Shown piece after piece: positions 9,191 through 19,308 of a stretch of 22,192 nt of DNA. Position 1 is the stretch's first letter; each line of letters starts with the position of its first letter. Below the pieces are notes generated by a model that saw only the letters and a list, made by a program, of their open reading frames with translations, was not told where the DNA came from and made no database searches. The translations under genes were made by a program, and so were the position numbers. The stretch is from Nemertoderma westbladi (taxonomy: Eukaryota; Xenacoelomorpha; Nemertodermatida; Nemertodermatidae), in assembly GCA_032718475.1 (NCBI GenBank), contig JAUCBJ010003845.1, positions 1 through 22,192 of the forward strand, read 5' to 3'.

Positions 9191-9411
9191 TCACATGCAC
9201 TTACCGATCATTTCGGCTTTACATTCCACGCAGCCACAACTTCCTTTCTCAACCCCTGGAACAGGTAGAGTTCGGGTGGTTGTCGCACCAGTAGCTGTGT
9301 CGACGCAATCGAATGTAACAGAAGCTGGAACCGCGGTCAGCGTTCCCATGCAACATTTACAAACATTCATATAAACAAATGGGTTGCTCATAGATCCGGT
9401 AGAGTGCAATC
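9191..9411 (-). CDS. SCO-spondin/mucin-like protein, last exon: second half of the CTCK domain and stop
   Basis: The acceptor is TTTTGTTCCAG at 9412-9422. Two leading bases complete an Arg codon with the single A of the previous exon. The exon carries the diagnostic CxCC (CKCC), the FDC strand cysteine and the terminal CxCxxC (CGCVEC) of the von Willebrand factor-type C-terminal cystine knot, a domain that dimerises large secreted proteins. Translation ends ten residues after CGCVEC, at about the place where VWF and mucins end. One oddity is a strong donor-like GGTAAGTGC just before the stop (around 9196-9204). If it is spliced, another exon would be needed. I favour read-through to TGA. Confidence 0.85.
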
Positions 9412-9718
9412 CTGGAACAAAAGGAAATTTTAATAAAATATTTTATAAGATTTATTTATATTTTAATCAAATATTTAAAGGCAGAATTTTTAGTACTTTG
9501 GTTCACATTTATCGAGCAGTCTGGGTTGGGCTAGGCTGCAGCATTTAGAGTAATGTACCCAAACAGTGCTGTAGTAGGGATCAAACCTCGCATTCTCATA
9601 TTTATTTAAAAATTATAATCTTACTACTACTACTTACTATTTAAAGTTAAGTTTATAGTTTGTAAAGTAAATTAGAACTAAATTCAAAGATTGTTAATTA
9701 ATAATAAACAATACTAAC
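9412..9718 (-). other. Host gene intron 6
   Basis: A phase 1 intron of 307 bases, with donor GTTAGT (non-consensus at +3) and acceptor TTCCAG. It is AT-rich and nothing else is recognised in it. Confidence 0.8.
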
Positions 9719-9868
9719 TCTCAGAAGCAGCGACACCGCAGGTTCCCTTGCAGACTGATACACCGGTAGGTCCTGGTTGAGAGGTGCACTTAATACCCTC
9801 GGTTGGGTCTTCCACTACCAGCGGCTCATCGTCCGTCCCTGCTGGCCCATCCACACATGGTGTGTATT
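9719..9868 (-). CDS. SCO-spondin/mucin-like protein, exon with the start of the CTCK domain
   Basis: The acceptor is ATAAATTCCAG and the donor is GTTAGT; both flanking introns are phase 1. The exon holds an acidic linker (DDEPLVVEDP), then the first cystine-knot cysteine (IKC) and the central CxGxC (CKGTC) ring motif. Joined to the last exon it gives the order C, CxGxC, CxCC, C, CxCxxC, which matches VWF, mucins and SCO-spondin. The protein is predicted to be secreted, and the knot is predicted to make disulfide-linked dimers. The reading frame is fixed by the neighbouring exons, whose phases agree. Confidence 0.85.
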
Positions 9869-10669
9869 CTGGAATTTATAGATTTATTTATACATTATGT
9901 AAAAACAATAACAAATACACCAAACAATGTACCGGTATAAAGGTATTGTCCAACATAACATATAGGATTACCCCTAAAGCTTTGCAGCTTATTTCCAAGG
10001 GGGTCCTTTATGTTACTTGGTTACAAATACAATATTACACTACGCTAACCTAAAACCAATATAAAACGTAATTACACTATGTACATGTACAACTTTACCG
10101 AGAGCGTGACAATGTCCGACTCAACGATAAAGATGTAATGTACAGAACAATTATTATAAAACGTAATTACAGTATAAATAGTAAATAATTAATAAACTAA
10201 TAACTTACTGTAGGACTATTGTACCTATTTTTACATTGCACACGGAGGTGAGATTTAACAGCAGATTTAAAAGAATGTTGATTATCTAGGTTTTTAATTT
10301 CATTAGGCAGAGCGTTCCAATTTTTAATGCCGTTAAAAAAGAAAGTATCAGATTCGAAGGATTTACAATTCGGGAGGTAGAAGTTTGAAGCACTAGCTCT
10401 GGTACTGTAAGAGTGTGTATCGCGTACTCTGTTGAGTTTTTGTTTTAGGTAATTGAGATAATTTAAATTATAAACAGTAGAAATTTTCCAAAATTTGCCC
10501 AACACGATTGTCAAACAGTAAAAATTGTCCAACTTTTGCTAGTTCTGCTTCGAAATAGCAGCTACATTACGATATGTTTAATTTCATTACTATTTCTTAG
10601 ATATTAATACATTTAATATTGCATTAATTTGTTAACAGTGGTCCCAATAGTGAGTCAGTAATTACTCAC
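9869..10669 (-). other. Host gene intron 5, containing a LINE fragment
   Basis: A phase 1 intron of 801 bases. It contains the LINE 3' fragment at 10060-10470, an imperfect hairpin around 9946-10020 (CCAACATAAC pairing loosely with GTTACTTGG) and a 16-bp direct repeat, ATAAAACGTAATTACA, at 10061-10076 and 10156-10171. Confidence 0.75.
10197..10470 (-). pseudogene. 3' fragment of a CR1/jockey-like LINE ORF2
   Basis: The minus-strand frame ends in a conserved C-terminal module of LINE ORF2 proteins. YSTRASASNFYLP is followed by FFFNGIKNWNALPNEIKN and then SFKSAVKSHL, as in the YNTRS...WNxLPxxI...FKxxLKxHL tail of CR1, Rex1 and jockey relatives. No reverse transcriptase is present, so the copy is 5'-truncated, as is usual for LINEs. 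The frame upstream of about 10470 is probably intron sequence read by chance. The 3' UTR probably runs to about 10060. It is a different family from LINE-A, -B and -C and has the same orientation as the host gene. Confidence 0.65.
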
Positions 10670-10794
10670 GTGTTGGTATACAGGGACAGCAGTTGCCTGG
10701 AAGTGGTATTGGACTCAAGGAGAAACCTTTGGGACACATATCGGCTGGGCAGGATTTCTTCTCCCCGCACTGGGCGAATCCTTCAACACATGTA
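10670..10794 (-). CDS. SCO-spondin/mucin-like protein, exon with the second half of the VWC domain
   Basis: The acceptor is TTGTATTTCAG and the donor is GTGAGT. The first base completes a Cys codon split across a phase 2 intron (TG+T), giving CTCVEG, the CxCxxG core of von Willebrand type C domains. The exon then has spaced cysteines and closes with CCPC, the usual VWC end. Together with 11068-11235 it makes a complete VWC of about 65 residues. VWC domains in such proteins bind growth factors or act as rod spacers; no partner can be named from sequence. The exon ends in phase 1. Confidence 0.88.
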
Positions 10795-11067
10795 CTGAAA
10801 ATACAAAGAATTCAAACTGATGTTAAACGCCATAAGCAACGCCAAAATATAAGTTAGTATAATTTATATCGATTATTCTAATTAAAATAACTTTCACTTT
10901 CCCATTTATATTAACATAAAAAAAATAAAGCAAAACGTTTTCTGCAGCCGTTAGGCCAGGGATTACGCACAAATTCTGACGACTTATGGAGGAAACTCCA
11001 TTACTCATTTAGCTACAAATTAAGAATGCATGGCAGCTCCCTGAATATTCCTTTTAAGAGATCTTAC
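10795..11067 (-). other. Host gene intron 4
   Basis: A phase 2 intron of 273 bases with donor GTAAGA and acceptor TTTCAG. It is AT-rich and nothing else is recognised. Confidence 0.8.
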
Positions 11068-11235
11068 CAAATGGAACAAGCGACTGGATCTGATGGGTCG
11101 TCCCAAGTGTCCCCTGGTTTATAGACTGTACCGTCGATGATACAAGCATTGGGACAGTCTCCAGGGTCGCATTCACGGGATTCCTCAAGAGGTTCACAGT
11201 TCTCGGCGTCATCTATACCAGACTTCATTAGTGTT
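11068..11235 (-). CDS. SCO-spondin/mucin-like protein, exon with the end of TSP1 and the start of VWC
   Basis: The acceptor is TTTTTTTGTTTAG and the donor is GTAAGA. The first base completes an Arg codon (AG+A) from the previous exon. Residues NCEPLEESRECDPGDCP are the typical end of a thrombospondin type 1 repeat. A VWC start follows at once (CIIDGTVYKPGDTW, then ACSIC). The exon joins two modules without a phase 1 boundary between them, so this is not the simple one-module-one-exon arrangement. Both flanking introns are phase 2. Confidence 0.88.
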
Positions 11236-11304
11236 CTAAACAAAAAAATAAATCGAGTTAGGAAGTATAGATTTAATGGAAATAGTATTGGTTATAGATA
11301 AACA

Positions 11305-11329
11305 CCCCCCCCCCCCCCCCCCCCCCCCC
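11305..11329 (+). repeat. Poly(C) tract, 25 bases
   Basis: An uninterrupted run of 25 C. On the transcribed sense of the host gene this is G25, in an intron about 70 bases before the next 3' splice site. Length errors are likely in such runs. Confidence 0.9.
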
Positions 11330-11485
11330 GACCTGTTGACTAGGCCTACAAACTATTTTAGTTCCACTGTTTTTATTTTTTAATATACATATGTCGTCCA
11401 GTCCCGTTGCTAAGTAACGTATAGTATAGATAGATACTCTTTTGGTGGTGGGACAATATTTGAAATTTTGGATATTATTATTCCT

Positions 11486-12901
11486 TTCCACTGTGGCTCG
11501 AAAGAACTTAGTCTTCAGGTGCCTGGAGAGATATGATTTCCAGATGGTATCCTTTTTTGATAGAGCTACCCAAGCCTTTGCTTTCCTAACTTCTCTATCC
11601 ATGATCCAAGGTACTGGAAGTCATCGACCTTCCTTAGTTGATTATTATCAATGGTTGTCAAGTTTCCATCAACATTAAAGGTCATGAATTCGGTCTTTGT
11701 AGCATTTATATGCAATCCAACCTCCTTAGCAGCCCTCTCCACTTTATTTAGTAGAAGCTGTGCATCTGCTAGCGTATTAGAGAGCAGGGCGATGTCATCC
11801 GCAAAGTCGGTGTCTGTGACTGTAGTTGCCGGATATCTACTACTTCTGCGTTCTTGAAGTGTGAATCCCAGATCTTCACCCTTTGTGGCCGTCCTCATTG
11901 CGTAATCCAGCATAATTACAAATAGTAATGGTGCTAATGTGTCACCTTGTAGTACGCCAGCCAGGATTGAGAATAACTCAGTTTCACCATCTGGTGAGAG
12001 TACCTGCGCTTCTGTGTCACAATGTAACAATCCAATGCCAGCAACAATTACTTCTGGTATTCCATAAGCTCTTAGGATTTCAAGCATTTTACCTCTATGG
12101 ATGAAGTCGAATGCCTTCTTGAAGTCCACAAAAGTCATGACTGCGGGGAGATTCTTTGACTTAATTCCTTCAATCAGTCTCCGTAGTGTAAGTATCTGAG
12201 CTATTGTTGATCTACTTGGTCGAAATCCGTTTTGGCTCTTACGCAGTAGTTTCTCTATGTGAGGCCTAATCCTATATAGAATCATTTTATTGTATATTTT
12301 AGCTGCTACCACAAGCAGACAGATCCCACGATAGTTTGTTGGTATGCCGAGTTCTCTTTTCTTGGGGAGAGGCTTTAGTTGACCTTTAGTCCAAATTGGT
12401 GGTGGCTTTTCCCCTTTTAACATCCGGTTGCAAACATTCAATAATGGTCTGTTTAGCACTCCGGTTTTCCATACCTCCGCTGGGATTTCATCTAATCCAC
12501 TCGCTTTATTATTGGACATGCTTCTTTGGAGTTCGGCAGGTGTGAAGTCCCCTGTTTCTATAGGTAGTGTCTTGTCATATATTTTCCTTGTAGGGTTGAC
12601 CTCGATGTATGGTGGCTGCCCAAGCAAGTTGCTGAAGTGATTTTTCCACTTCCCAACACGTTCTTCAGCTATCGGCTTTGAGGCGCCCCTTTGCACAACT
12701 TTTCCGACCATATACCTCATTTACAGTTTGCCAGGTAAGTCTTGATTGTTGCTGTATGGGAGCAGTTGTAATTGCTTCAGTTTTATCTTGTATATACTTT
12801 TCCTGGCTGATGTTGTAGGCCAATTTAAGATCGTCCTTAGCTTTGTAGGCTATCTTAAGATCTTCTCTCTTACAAGTAACATCAGATATTTGCCATGGCA
12901 C
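11486..12901 (-). pseudogene. LINE-B reverse transcriptase region, frameshifted
   Basis: A 384-codon open stretch (12720-11566) has LKPLPKK, NYRGICLL, motif A FVDFKKAFD (D199), motif B GVLQGDTLAPLLF and motif C DFADDIALL (D308, D309), then YLGSWI. The RT catalytic triad is intact. The preceding linker (VNEVYGRKS and before, 12901-12665) lies in another frame. After SWI the protein continues in another frame as DREVRKAKAWVAL (11602 downwards), and recognisable homology stops after FFRATVE. At least two frameshifts make it a dead copy. Confidence 0.85.
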
Positions 12902-12904
12902 ATA

Positions 12905-14308
12905 CTGTTTTCGTTTGGGTTTCTGGGGGATATGCCTCTTAGCTGATTCCTTGTGGGCTGTTATTATATTCTGCTATATTGCATCGGTGGATTGGTCTTC
13001 ATCCATTGACTGAAGTGCTTCAAAGCGGTTTTGAACTTCTACTGTGTAAGCATCCTTTACAGCATTGTCAGTTCTGAGTTTCTCCCATTCATAGTTGATT
13101 TGCTTGCTTGGTCTTCATCCATTGACTGAAGTGCTTCAAAGCGGTTTTGAACTTCTACTGTGTAAGCATCCTTTACAGCATTGTCAGTTCTGAGTTTCTC
13201 CCATTCATAGTTGATTTGCTTGCTTGTCCTGGGTTTGCGGGCTCTCAAACTGAGTCAGATCTCTGCAGTCACAATTATGTGGTCCGAACCAATTAGGTTG
13301 AACGAGCTGTATGCCTCGCAGTTGATCATGCTGTTTCTCCACTTTTTGTTTATAAGGATGTGCTTTTTTGTGCTTTTTCCGTGGCCAGTTGTGCTTTGGT
13401 TCCATTAGGGTATTGAAATGTCCATAGCTTCCCCTTACTCTTTTCGAATGTGTTGTTTGTTGGCATCAATTCACAATTCTTACATTAGGTCTAAAAGTAA
13501 GTACCCATTTCTGTTAGAACTGGTGTTATAGGTGTAGCCCTTGATGTCTTCTGGGCCAATTTGCGCATTCAGGTCACTAGCAATGACTTTAACATTGTGT
13601 TTCGGAATGTCCTTTATAAGTCCAGTCAGATCTTCATAAAACTTGACTGCTTGTTCTGGCTTTGAGGCATGGGTTGGACTGTAGCAACATATAACTGTTG
13701 TCTTGGGATTCATCAAATGTTGCGATCATAACCCTGGAATTTATAGATTCGATGTTGTTTATGGTCTTAAGTGCAAATGGGCTTAGCAGAATTCCTACTC
13801 CACCAATTGATGCATTGGCCGAGTTTCTTACTGCTGAGCTTGTTACTAACGTCCACCCATTTCCAATGTCATTGTACTTCATGGCAGTGTCTTCATGACA
13901 AATCCGATGTTCTTGGATGCAGATGATGTCGATGTTATATTCCATTGCCAGAGCGACCATGTCACCCTGTTTGGTATGTGCTTTCAGCATGCGTGCGGTC
14001 ATTGTAGCAATCTTTATTGTCTTTTTACATTTCAACAGGTTGGGTCTTCTTTCTTCTCTGTCTTCTGTTCCAGTAGCCAATTTACCTGGTGTACCTCTGA
14101 GGGACGCGGTCCTTGTTGACCCGGGCGACGACCGAGCCGGTATTTCTCCTGGAGGGTTCTCATACTCATATCTTTCAGTTGCGGGAGTAAACCGCTTGTG
14201 GTCGCAACTCCTACAAGCGTCTTCGCAGTAGTTCGCCGTTGGTTGATTACCTTCCGCCGACCTTGTCAGCATGTCTAGCCGTTGGTTGATTACCTTCCGC
14301 TTATCCAT
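12905..14308 (-). pseudogene. LINE-B AP endonuclease region, frameshifted and duplicated
   Basis: The first open part (14308 down to about 13720) starts MDKRKVINQ. It has a Pro/Arg-rich N-terminus followed by endonuclease strands MTARMLKAHTKQGDM, IICIQEHRI (catalytic Glu) and GGVGILLSPF. After a frameshift at about 13716 it continues with TTVICCYSPTHA and VIASDLNAQIG, where DxN is kept but the usual GDFN has become SDLN. Further frameshifts follow at about 13480 and around 13250, where a 116-bp tandem duplication also breaks the frame. Homology to the EEP endonuclease of LINE-C is clear. Confidence 0.8.
12993..13224 (-). repeat. 116-bp tandem duplication inside LINE-B
   Basis: Two near-identical copies, 12993-13108 and 13109-13224, sit head to tail. 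The unit starts TGGTCTTCATCCATTGACTG on the plus strand. The length is not a multiple of three, so it breaks the element's reading frame. A recent replication or repair error inside a dead element is likely. Confidence 0.95.
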
Positions 14309-14655
14309 AGCCTACAGCCCTGCTGCCGACTGTAGGGGTCCTTTTGTTACAACCTGAACCAAGTGTGCCTCCTGGGTTAGGTTACCTAACACTGGTAGAG
14401 GAGCATCCCAGTATAGACAGGGCGGGGCGTGTATCATCTCTAATGCAGATGCGTATCAAGCCTTTGCCTTCAATGGTGCCCTAGGCGCTATAGCCCTCAA
14501 TGACTTATTTAGTTGACGGGGCTAAACCAACCCACTCTTGATCAACTAAATAATGAATAGGCTATGCTTATCGGGCCTGCCCTACTGGGCTGACAGCTAC
14601 AGGTAGTACCACGTTACTGCCATAGTGGTAGCAGGATCTGGGGACCTGACCTGAC
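14309..14655 (-). other. LINE-B 5' UTR with hairpins
   Basis: This untranslated leader contains a 12-bp perfect inverted repeat (14505-14516 and 14542-14553, TTATTTAGTTGA/TCAACTAAATAA), a small GTTAGG-TTA-CCTAAC hairpin near 14372-14386, and a 6-bp stem (14607-14612 with 14625-14630). That stem has a counterpart in LINE-C. Confidence 0.55.
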
Positions 14656-15675
14656 TCGAACCTATAAACCATTTAAACGGCCCAGTGCTTACAATTCAAT
14701 TACCTGGCCTCCCATCTAACATAGCAATGCGTAACCTTATAGATTATTGTCATAGGATTCACTGGGAAGAGCTATTCATCTGGTGGGGTAATACATTATA
14801 CAAACTTACAGTTGATGTTTGATTACTGTCTGGGTTAGAGTGAGATAGTAATAAGTTTGGCAAGTAATATACTTCTCTGCAGTTTGGGCTATCCATTCAA
14901 TAAATAGTAGTAGCTTACTAGGCCCACATGAGTGAGTGCCAGCAGCTGGTGTTTCTATCATTGAGTTGATGGCAATTTTCGTGTTTTCACATTTTCGCTC
15001 ACTCAGGGTACTGGTTTGAGGGGCCCGGCAGGTTCGTTTAAAGCCAGCTTGCTGGCTTTCTAGTATATAATTAAAGTTTATTGGAAGTTATCTCCTGCAA
15101 GGATGTGACAAATCTTTGATCCATCATGACTGAAGCAAACTGAGTCACCATCTGTGTCAGTTCAGTTCTACTGAACACTGTTGCCATATTTTCATTGCCC
15201 CTTCTCTAAAATGTCTTCTATAGGACGTTTCGACATATGGAATACAGTCTTACACGTTAAACAATTATTTACATACAGTAGCTAGTCCTGTCACTTCAAA
15301 CTGGATACACGCATTATGCAAACACGTGGTACTTTATTGAATAAAGAAGCACGCATTAATATAAATGGAAATAATACATTCTGGAATACGGTAATTTAAG
15401 TTATTTCTAGGTTATTGATTAATTTGCAGCGTTCCGTCCTATAGGCCGCAACGTTACGAGTAATTCACCAGAACGCTTCTAAGTTGACATCTGTAACAAA
15501 ATTTCTCAACATTTTCGATGAAAGCATTTAAAACATTTAACACTAAATATTGCAAAAGTGATCCACGATAGCCGTTTTCCATTGGTCAGATAAAGGCATG
15601 GAAGTTTGTATTTCCATCAATTTTATTTCTACTCTGATGACAACCTAGTAATTGATTAATTACCCTAGAACCTAC

Positions 15676-15798
15676 CTTGTCCTGTTTTGCTCAGAACATA
15701 AATCATCACATTTATTCCATTGACTCCATTCACCGACTTCACAAAGACATTCGGTTGATGTGGGACCCGAGCAAGTCATAATCAAATCAATACATTCA
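15676..15798 (-). CDS. SCO-spondin/mucin-like protein, exon with the start of the second TSP1 repeat
   Basis: The acceptor is TTTGTTTTTATAG and the donor is GTAGGT; both flanking introns are phase 2. The first base completes a Cys codon (TG+T) with the exon ending at 21157, more than 5 kb away. The first half (ECIDLIMTC...CLC) finishes the short VWC-like module. The second half starts a thrombospondin type 1 repeat with EWSQWNKC, including a WxxW site for C-mannosylation. TSP1 repeats in secreted proteins bind matrix and glycosaminoglycans. The repeat continues in exon 11068-11235. Confidence 0.88.
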
Positions 15799-16313
15799 CT
15801 ATAAAAACAAATAGTAATAAGTAATAGATAAAGATTAGGTGAGGTGTGATATTACTTCTTAGGTGTGATATTATTAGTAATTAGTTATAGTAGTTTAATT
15901 AGCCAAAAGGGTTATCAGTTAGAGTGGTGGCCTGCCTTTCTTTACTGTATTCACTGCTATGAATCGTCTTTATTCCTAATGAATCAATCTGGGTAGATTA
16001 TCGAGAGAACTGGGCGCAGTGACTGAAGTGTGGGGAAAACCAGATCCAATGCTGTTTGTTTAAATTGGGGGGTATGGGTGTGTGTGTTGGAAAATATACC
16101 AACGATCTAACTTTGCAAGCTCTTTTTCCACTATTGTGCTAATTTTCCAAAGTGCTAACTCGTGGTCCTTGCAATCTGAAACTTTGTCAAAACGTTTTTT
16201 AGACCATTTCCAACAAGTTAATTTTACCACTTTTGCAGTCCAGTGTGTCATGTGTATGAAAAACATGGCCTCCCCTTAGCGGCATTAAGGGAATTGGTAC
16301 TTTTCAAACACAC

Positions 16314-17612
16314 TTAAACACACCTTGGGGGAACCAATGAGACACCTCCAATGTTATATAGTGTCTGGTTGGAGATGTGTGCATTGTACTTGACACAATG
16401 AACCCGGCGTAGCATTCTTGTGAATGTGCCATCCAGAGATTTGGTGTCCTCAGCAGTTAGAGCCCAGCATGGACTCCCGTAGAGGAGTACTGGGACTACT
16501 GCTGCTCTAAATAATCGGACCTTAAGTTTCCGATTAATTCTCGGTGACTTCCGAATCCTGGAAAGCCTATTCAAGGCTGCCCATGCCTTTCCCTTACGTA
16601 TTCGAAGGTCCTCACCTGACTTCCGGATCCATGATCCCAGGTAACAGAAGTCGTCCACATGCTCAAGCATACCATCCTTTGAGCTTATGCTCATCCGATC
16701 AGAGATTTGCTGAGGACTTTCAAAGTTAACTGTCAGAATTTTGGTCTTTCTGGAGTTAATAAAAAGACCAACACTAGAAGCAGCATGTTCTAATGAGCTG
16801 AGGAGCCGTTGGGCTCCCTCTAATGATTCTGAGAGTACTCCTAAGTCATCAGCAAAGTCTAGAACAGTTAGGTACTTGGCAGGATTTCATCGACTTCTGG
16901 AGCCAGTAGGTGGACGTGGAGTTATCATCACCCCATCATCATTATAATGATCTAAGGACATGCGCAGAACATAGTCAACCACAATAATGAACAAGAATGG
17001 TGCAAGTGTGTCTCCTTGGAGGACGCCCCATAACACTTCAAATGGTTCTGTGTCACCGTCAACAGTAGACACAAATGTTGTCGAACCATCGTATACTGAT
17101 CTGATTGCTGCAATAATTTCATCAGGAATCCCATATAATGAAAGTATGCTGAACATACGTGAGCGAGAGACTGAATCAAAGGCCTTGAAGAAGTCAACAA
17201 AGATAACAGCCAGATGCCTGTCTTTCTTTTTTGATAACTCTTCAATTATCCTTCTAAGTGCCAAAATGGGCTCCATGGTCCCACGACCTTTACGGAACCC
17301 ATTCTGATTTCCACGGAGCAGTCTCTCAATGGGATCCCTGATGCGATTTAATAGAATCCTATTGTATAGCTTTGCAGCAATCGAGATCAATGAGATTCCC
17401 CGAAAAGAACCATAGAGTGTTAGGTTGCCCTTCTTGGGAACTGGCACCAACTTATTTGTTTTCATTTCTTGTGGGACTCTTGTTGTTCGGTACATGTCTA
17501 CTATGATGGGATAGATAAGCTTTAAACACTCAGGTATTTTAAAGACCTCAGGGGGAACACCATCTACTCCACTGGCACGATTGGTCTTAATGCTCTTTGC
17601 AGCAGCCTTCAC
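16314..17612 (-). pseudogene. LINE-C reverse transcriptase and C-terminal region, frameshifted
   Basis: The 17612-16887 frame has LVPVPKKGN, FRGISLISIAAKLYNR, NQNGFRKGRGT, motif A FVDFFKAFD (D140 of this piece) and motif B GVLQGDTLAPFLF. After a frameshift near 16890 another frame carries motif C (LDFADDLGVL) and KTKILTVNF, then a third open piece (16694-16314) reads DDFCYLGSWIRKSG, KVRLFRAAVVPVLLYGSPCW and RMLRRV. The catalytic aspartates survive, but the frame breaks make the copy inactive as read here. The end near 16314 may be a stop acquired after another frameshift. Confidence 0.85.
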
Positions 17613-19308
17613 TTCTGCAAAGGGATATCACCAATGGGAATATCTGGGAGTATAGACTCAGACACTTTTACTTCTATAAAGTTATCAGGCAATACCCTGT
17701 CATTATTGAGGAGCTTTTCAAAGTGGGCCTGCCAACCACTACTGAGGCGATCGGCTGGTGATTCAGCCTTAACCTCGGTGGTTGGTTGGCTTTTTCGCCC
17801 AGTAAGCAGATTGATCGATCTCCATGTCTGGGATGATTGCCTGCTGTCGTCAGCATCATTGATGGCATCAACCTGTTGGTTTATTAGCTCCTGTAAATTA
17901 ACAGAGTACTGCCTGTTCAGAGACCTAGATGCAGCCTTAACTGCATTCTTGGCTGTAGTCTGTTTGAGTCGGGACTCTTTCTGCGCCTTATGAAGGTCAT
18001 TTCGGCACTTCTGAATTTTGTTGTCAGTCCAGGGGGCCCTTTTCCTGTTTCGAGGGTATACAGGAACTGTTTCTGCAGGTGCTAACTTAACTGCTTCTGT
18101 AAAGGCAGTATAGCCCTCACAGTGATCTGCCGCCTCAGAGGCAAGAGCCTCATACCTGTTGCTCAGCTGTAGTGTGACGCTGGATCTCACACTTGGCTGT
18201 TGCAACAGAGAGGACCAGTCATGCCGCGGCAAGGCAGATTTCGTTGTTCTGCTAGCACGCAGACTAAGTCTTACCTTGTCCACAATAAGGCGGTGATCAC
18301 TGGAGAAGGGTCGAAGTGTAAATGCATTACAGTCTTGTATAGAGCTCCTGTATTTCCTACGAAACAGAATATGGTCTATCTGGGACTTGTGACCACTGGG
18401 TCCACTATGAGTCCATAGCTTTCCAGTTTGCTTCTTGAACTGGGTTCCAGCCGAAAAGAATCCATTTCCAGAGATAAAATCCTGAAGATGGACAGAATTT
18501 CGGTTAACACTATTGCTATAGACCCAGGGCGATGTAGGTGATTGATGCAGACTTGCATTAAAGTCTCCCAGGAATGTTAAGAATGCATGCTGATCCACTC
18601 CATCAGTAGCTGCTTGTAGATTGTGGTAGAAATTTTCCACCTCCTCTACAGGGGCAACACTAGTTGGAGAGTAGCACACAATCAGAACCACCTTAGGAAA
18701 CTTCTTAGCCAGTCTTCCAGAACATGAGAAGTGGCAACGGATGATGCGGTTAGAGATTTGGTCTATTTTGTCCAATGCTGCATGTGCAGTTGAATTCATC
18801 AATAGACCAATTCCACCATTGCCACTATGATCTGCTGACGCGAGGGCGAGTCGCCAACCGCCCCCATGTCCTTAATCAGAACCTCATCAGTCTGTCCAGT
18901 CTGCATTCGGTGCTCTTGAACACCCACTGCGCTAAGAGAAAGCTTATCTGCCAAGGCAGTCAGCTCACCTTGTCGCATTGGGGACCCGAGTATTAGGGTG
19001 TTTACTGAGGCTAGTCTTGTGACTTGCCTCAGATTCACCAATGGCTTTGTTGGTCGGGGTGGAACATGAGAGTAGCCTCCAACTCCAGAATCCCTCTCCC
19101 CATCACAATCTGGCCTTCCTGGTGACCCAGGGTTTGGGCCAGAAAGGTCATCAGGAAAGGGACTCAAAGAATTGTTGGCTGCTCTCTCTCCAGTAGGGGG
19201 TGAGACAGGCAGCCGGTCAGGAGTTAACTGACGCCTGTGAGGCCGATTGTGTCCGGTAATTCCACTGGCCTCTAGTGGACGGACCTCCGCATTGCTAATG
19301 TAATCCAT
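17609..19308 (-). pseudogene. LINE-C AP endonuclease and linker, one frameshift
   Basis: The first piece (19308-18799, 169 codons) starts MDYISNAEV, passes a Pro/Ser-rich region and reaches LSAVGVQEHRMQ with the catalytic Glu. A frameshift near 18800-18830 leads into a 397-codon piece (18802-17609) with LLMNSTAHAAL-like sequence, VVLIVCYSPTSV, TFLGDFNASL (catalytic Asp and Asn), GHKSQIDHILFRR and FSSDHRLIV (catalytic SDH). A basic linker to the RT follows (RKRAPWTDNKIQKCRN). The endonuclease catalytic set is complete across the two frames. The piece overlaps the RT frame by 4 nt at 17609-17612, which marks a second frame change. Confidence 0.85.

Larger units (their letters stand above)
11486..14655 (-). 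mobile_element. LINE-B: degenerate non-LTR retrotransposon in intron 3
   Basis: Read right to left it has a 5' UTR (14655-14309), an endonuclease region with frameshifts and an internal duplication (14308-12900), a reverse transcriptase region (about 12900-11566), and then a break in the C-terminal domain near 11486. Its sequence resembles LINE-C throughout (NYRGI/SFRGIS, GVLQGDTLAP, DFADD, YLGSWI), so the two belong to one family. The 5' end is placed at the ACCTGACCTGAC motif (14644-14655), which also marks the LINE-C 5' end (19781-19792). The 3' end is missing or unrecognised, so later deletion or recombination is likely. Confidence 0.8.
11236..15675 (-). other. Host gene intron 3, hosting LINE-B
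   Basis: A phase 2 intron of 4440 bases with donor GTAGGT and acceptor TTTAG. About 3.2 kb of it is LINE-B. The 11236-11485 part holds a 25-base poly(C) run and unassigned AT-rich sequence. The 14656-15675 part holds no gene I can see, only a 9-bp inverted repeat (AAAGCCAGC at 15040-15048, GCTGGCTTT at 15051-15059). Confidence 0.75.

Noticed and set aside
9946-10020. Possible MITE, from an imperfect inverted repeat in intron 5
   Set aside because: The pairing has many gaps and no target-site duplication is visible, so it was kept only as a remark.
10823-11008. 61-codon minus-strand frame in intron 4
   Set aside because: It lies wholly inside a 273-base intron whose flanking exons splice cleanly in phase. 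It shows no motif.
11273-11380. Poly-Gly end of a minus-strand frame near the LINE-B 3' end
   Set aside because: The glycines come from translating the poly(C) tract. LINE-B homology stops before it.
13895-14231. Plus-strand frames opposite the LINE-B endonuclease
   Set aside because: These are antisense shadows of the element's coding strand, with no recognisable product.
16060-16266. 68-codon minus-strand frame in intron 2 (FIHMTHWTAKV...)
   Set aside because: It has no cysteine module, no LINE motif and no splice sites matching the phase 2 intron. It is a chance frame downstream of LINE-C.
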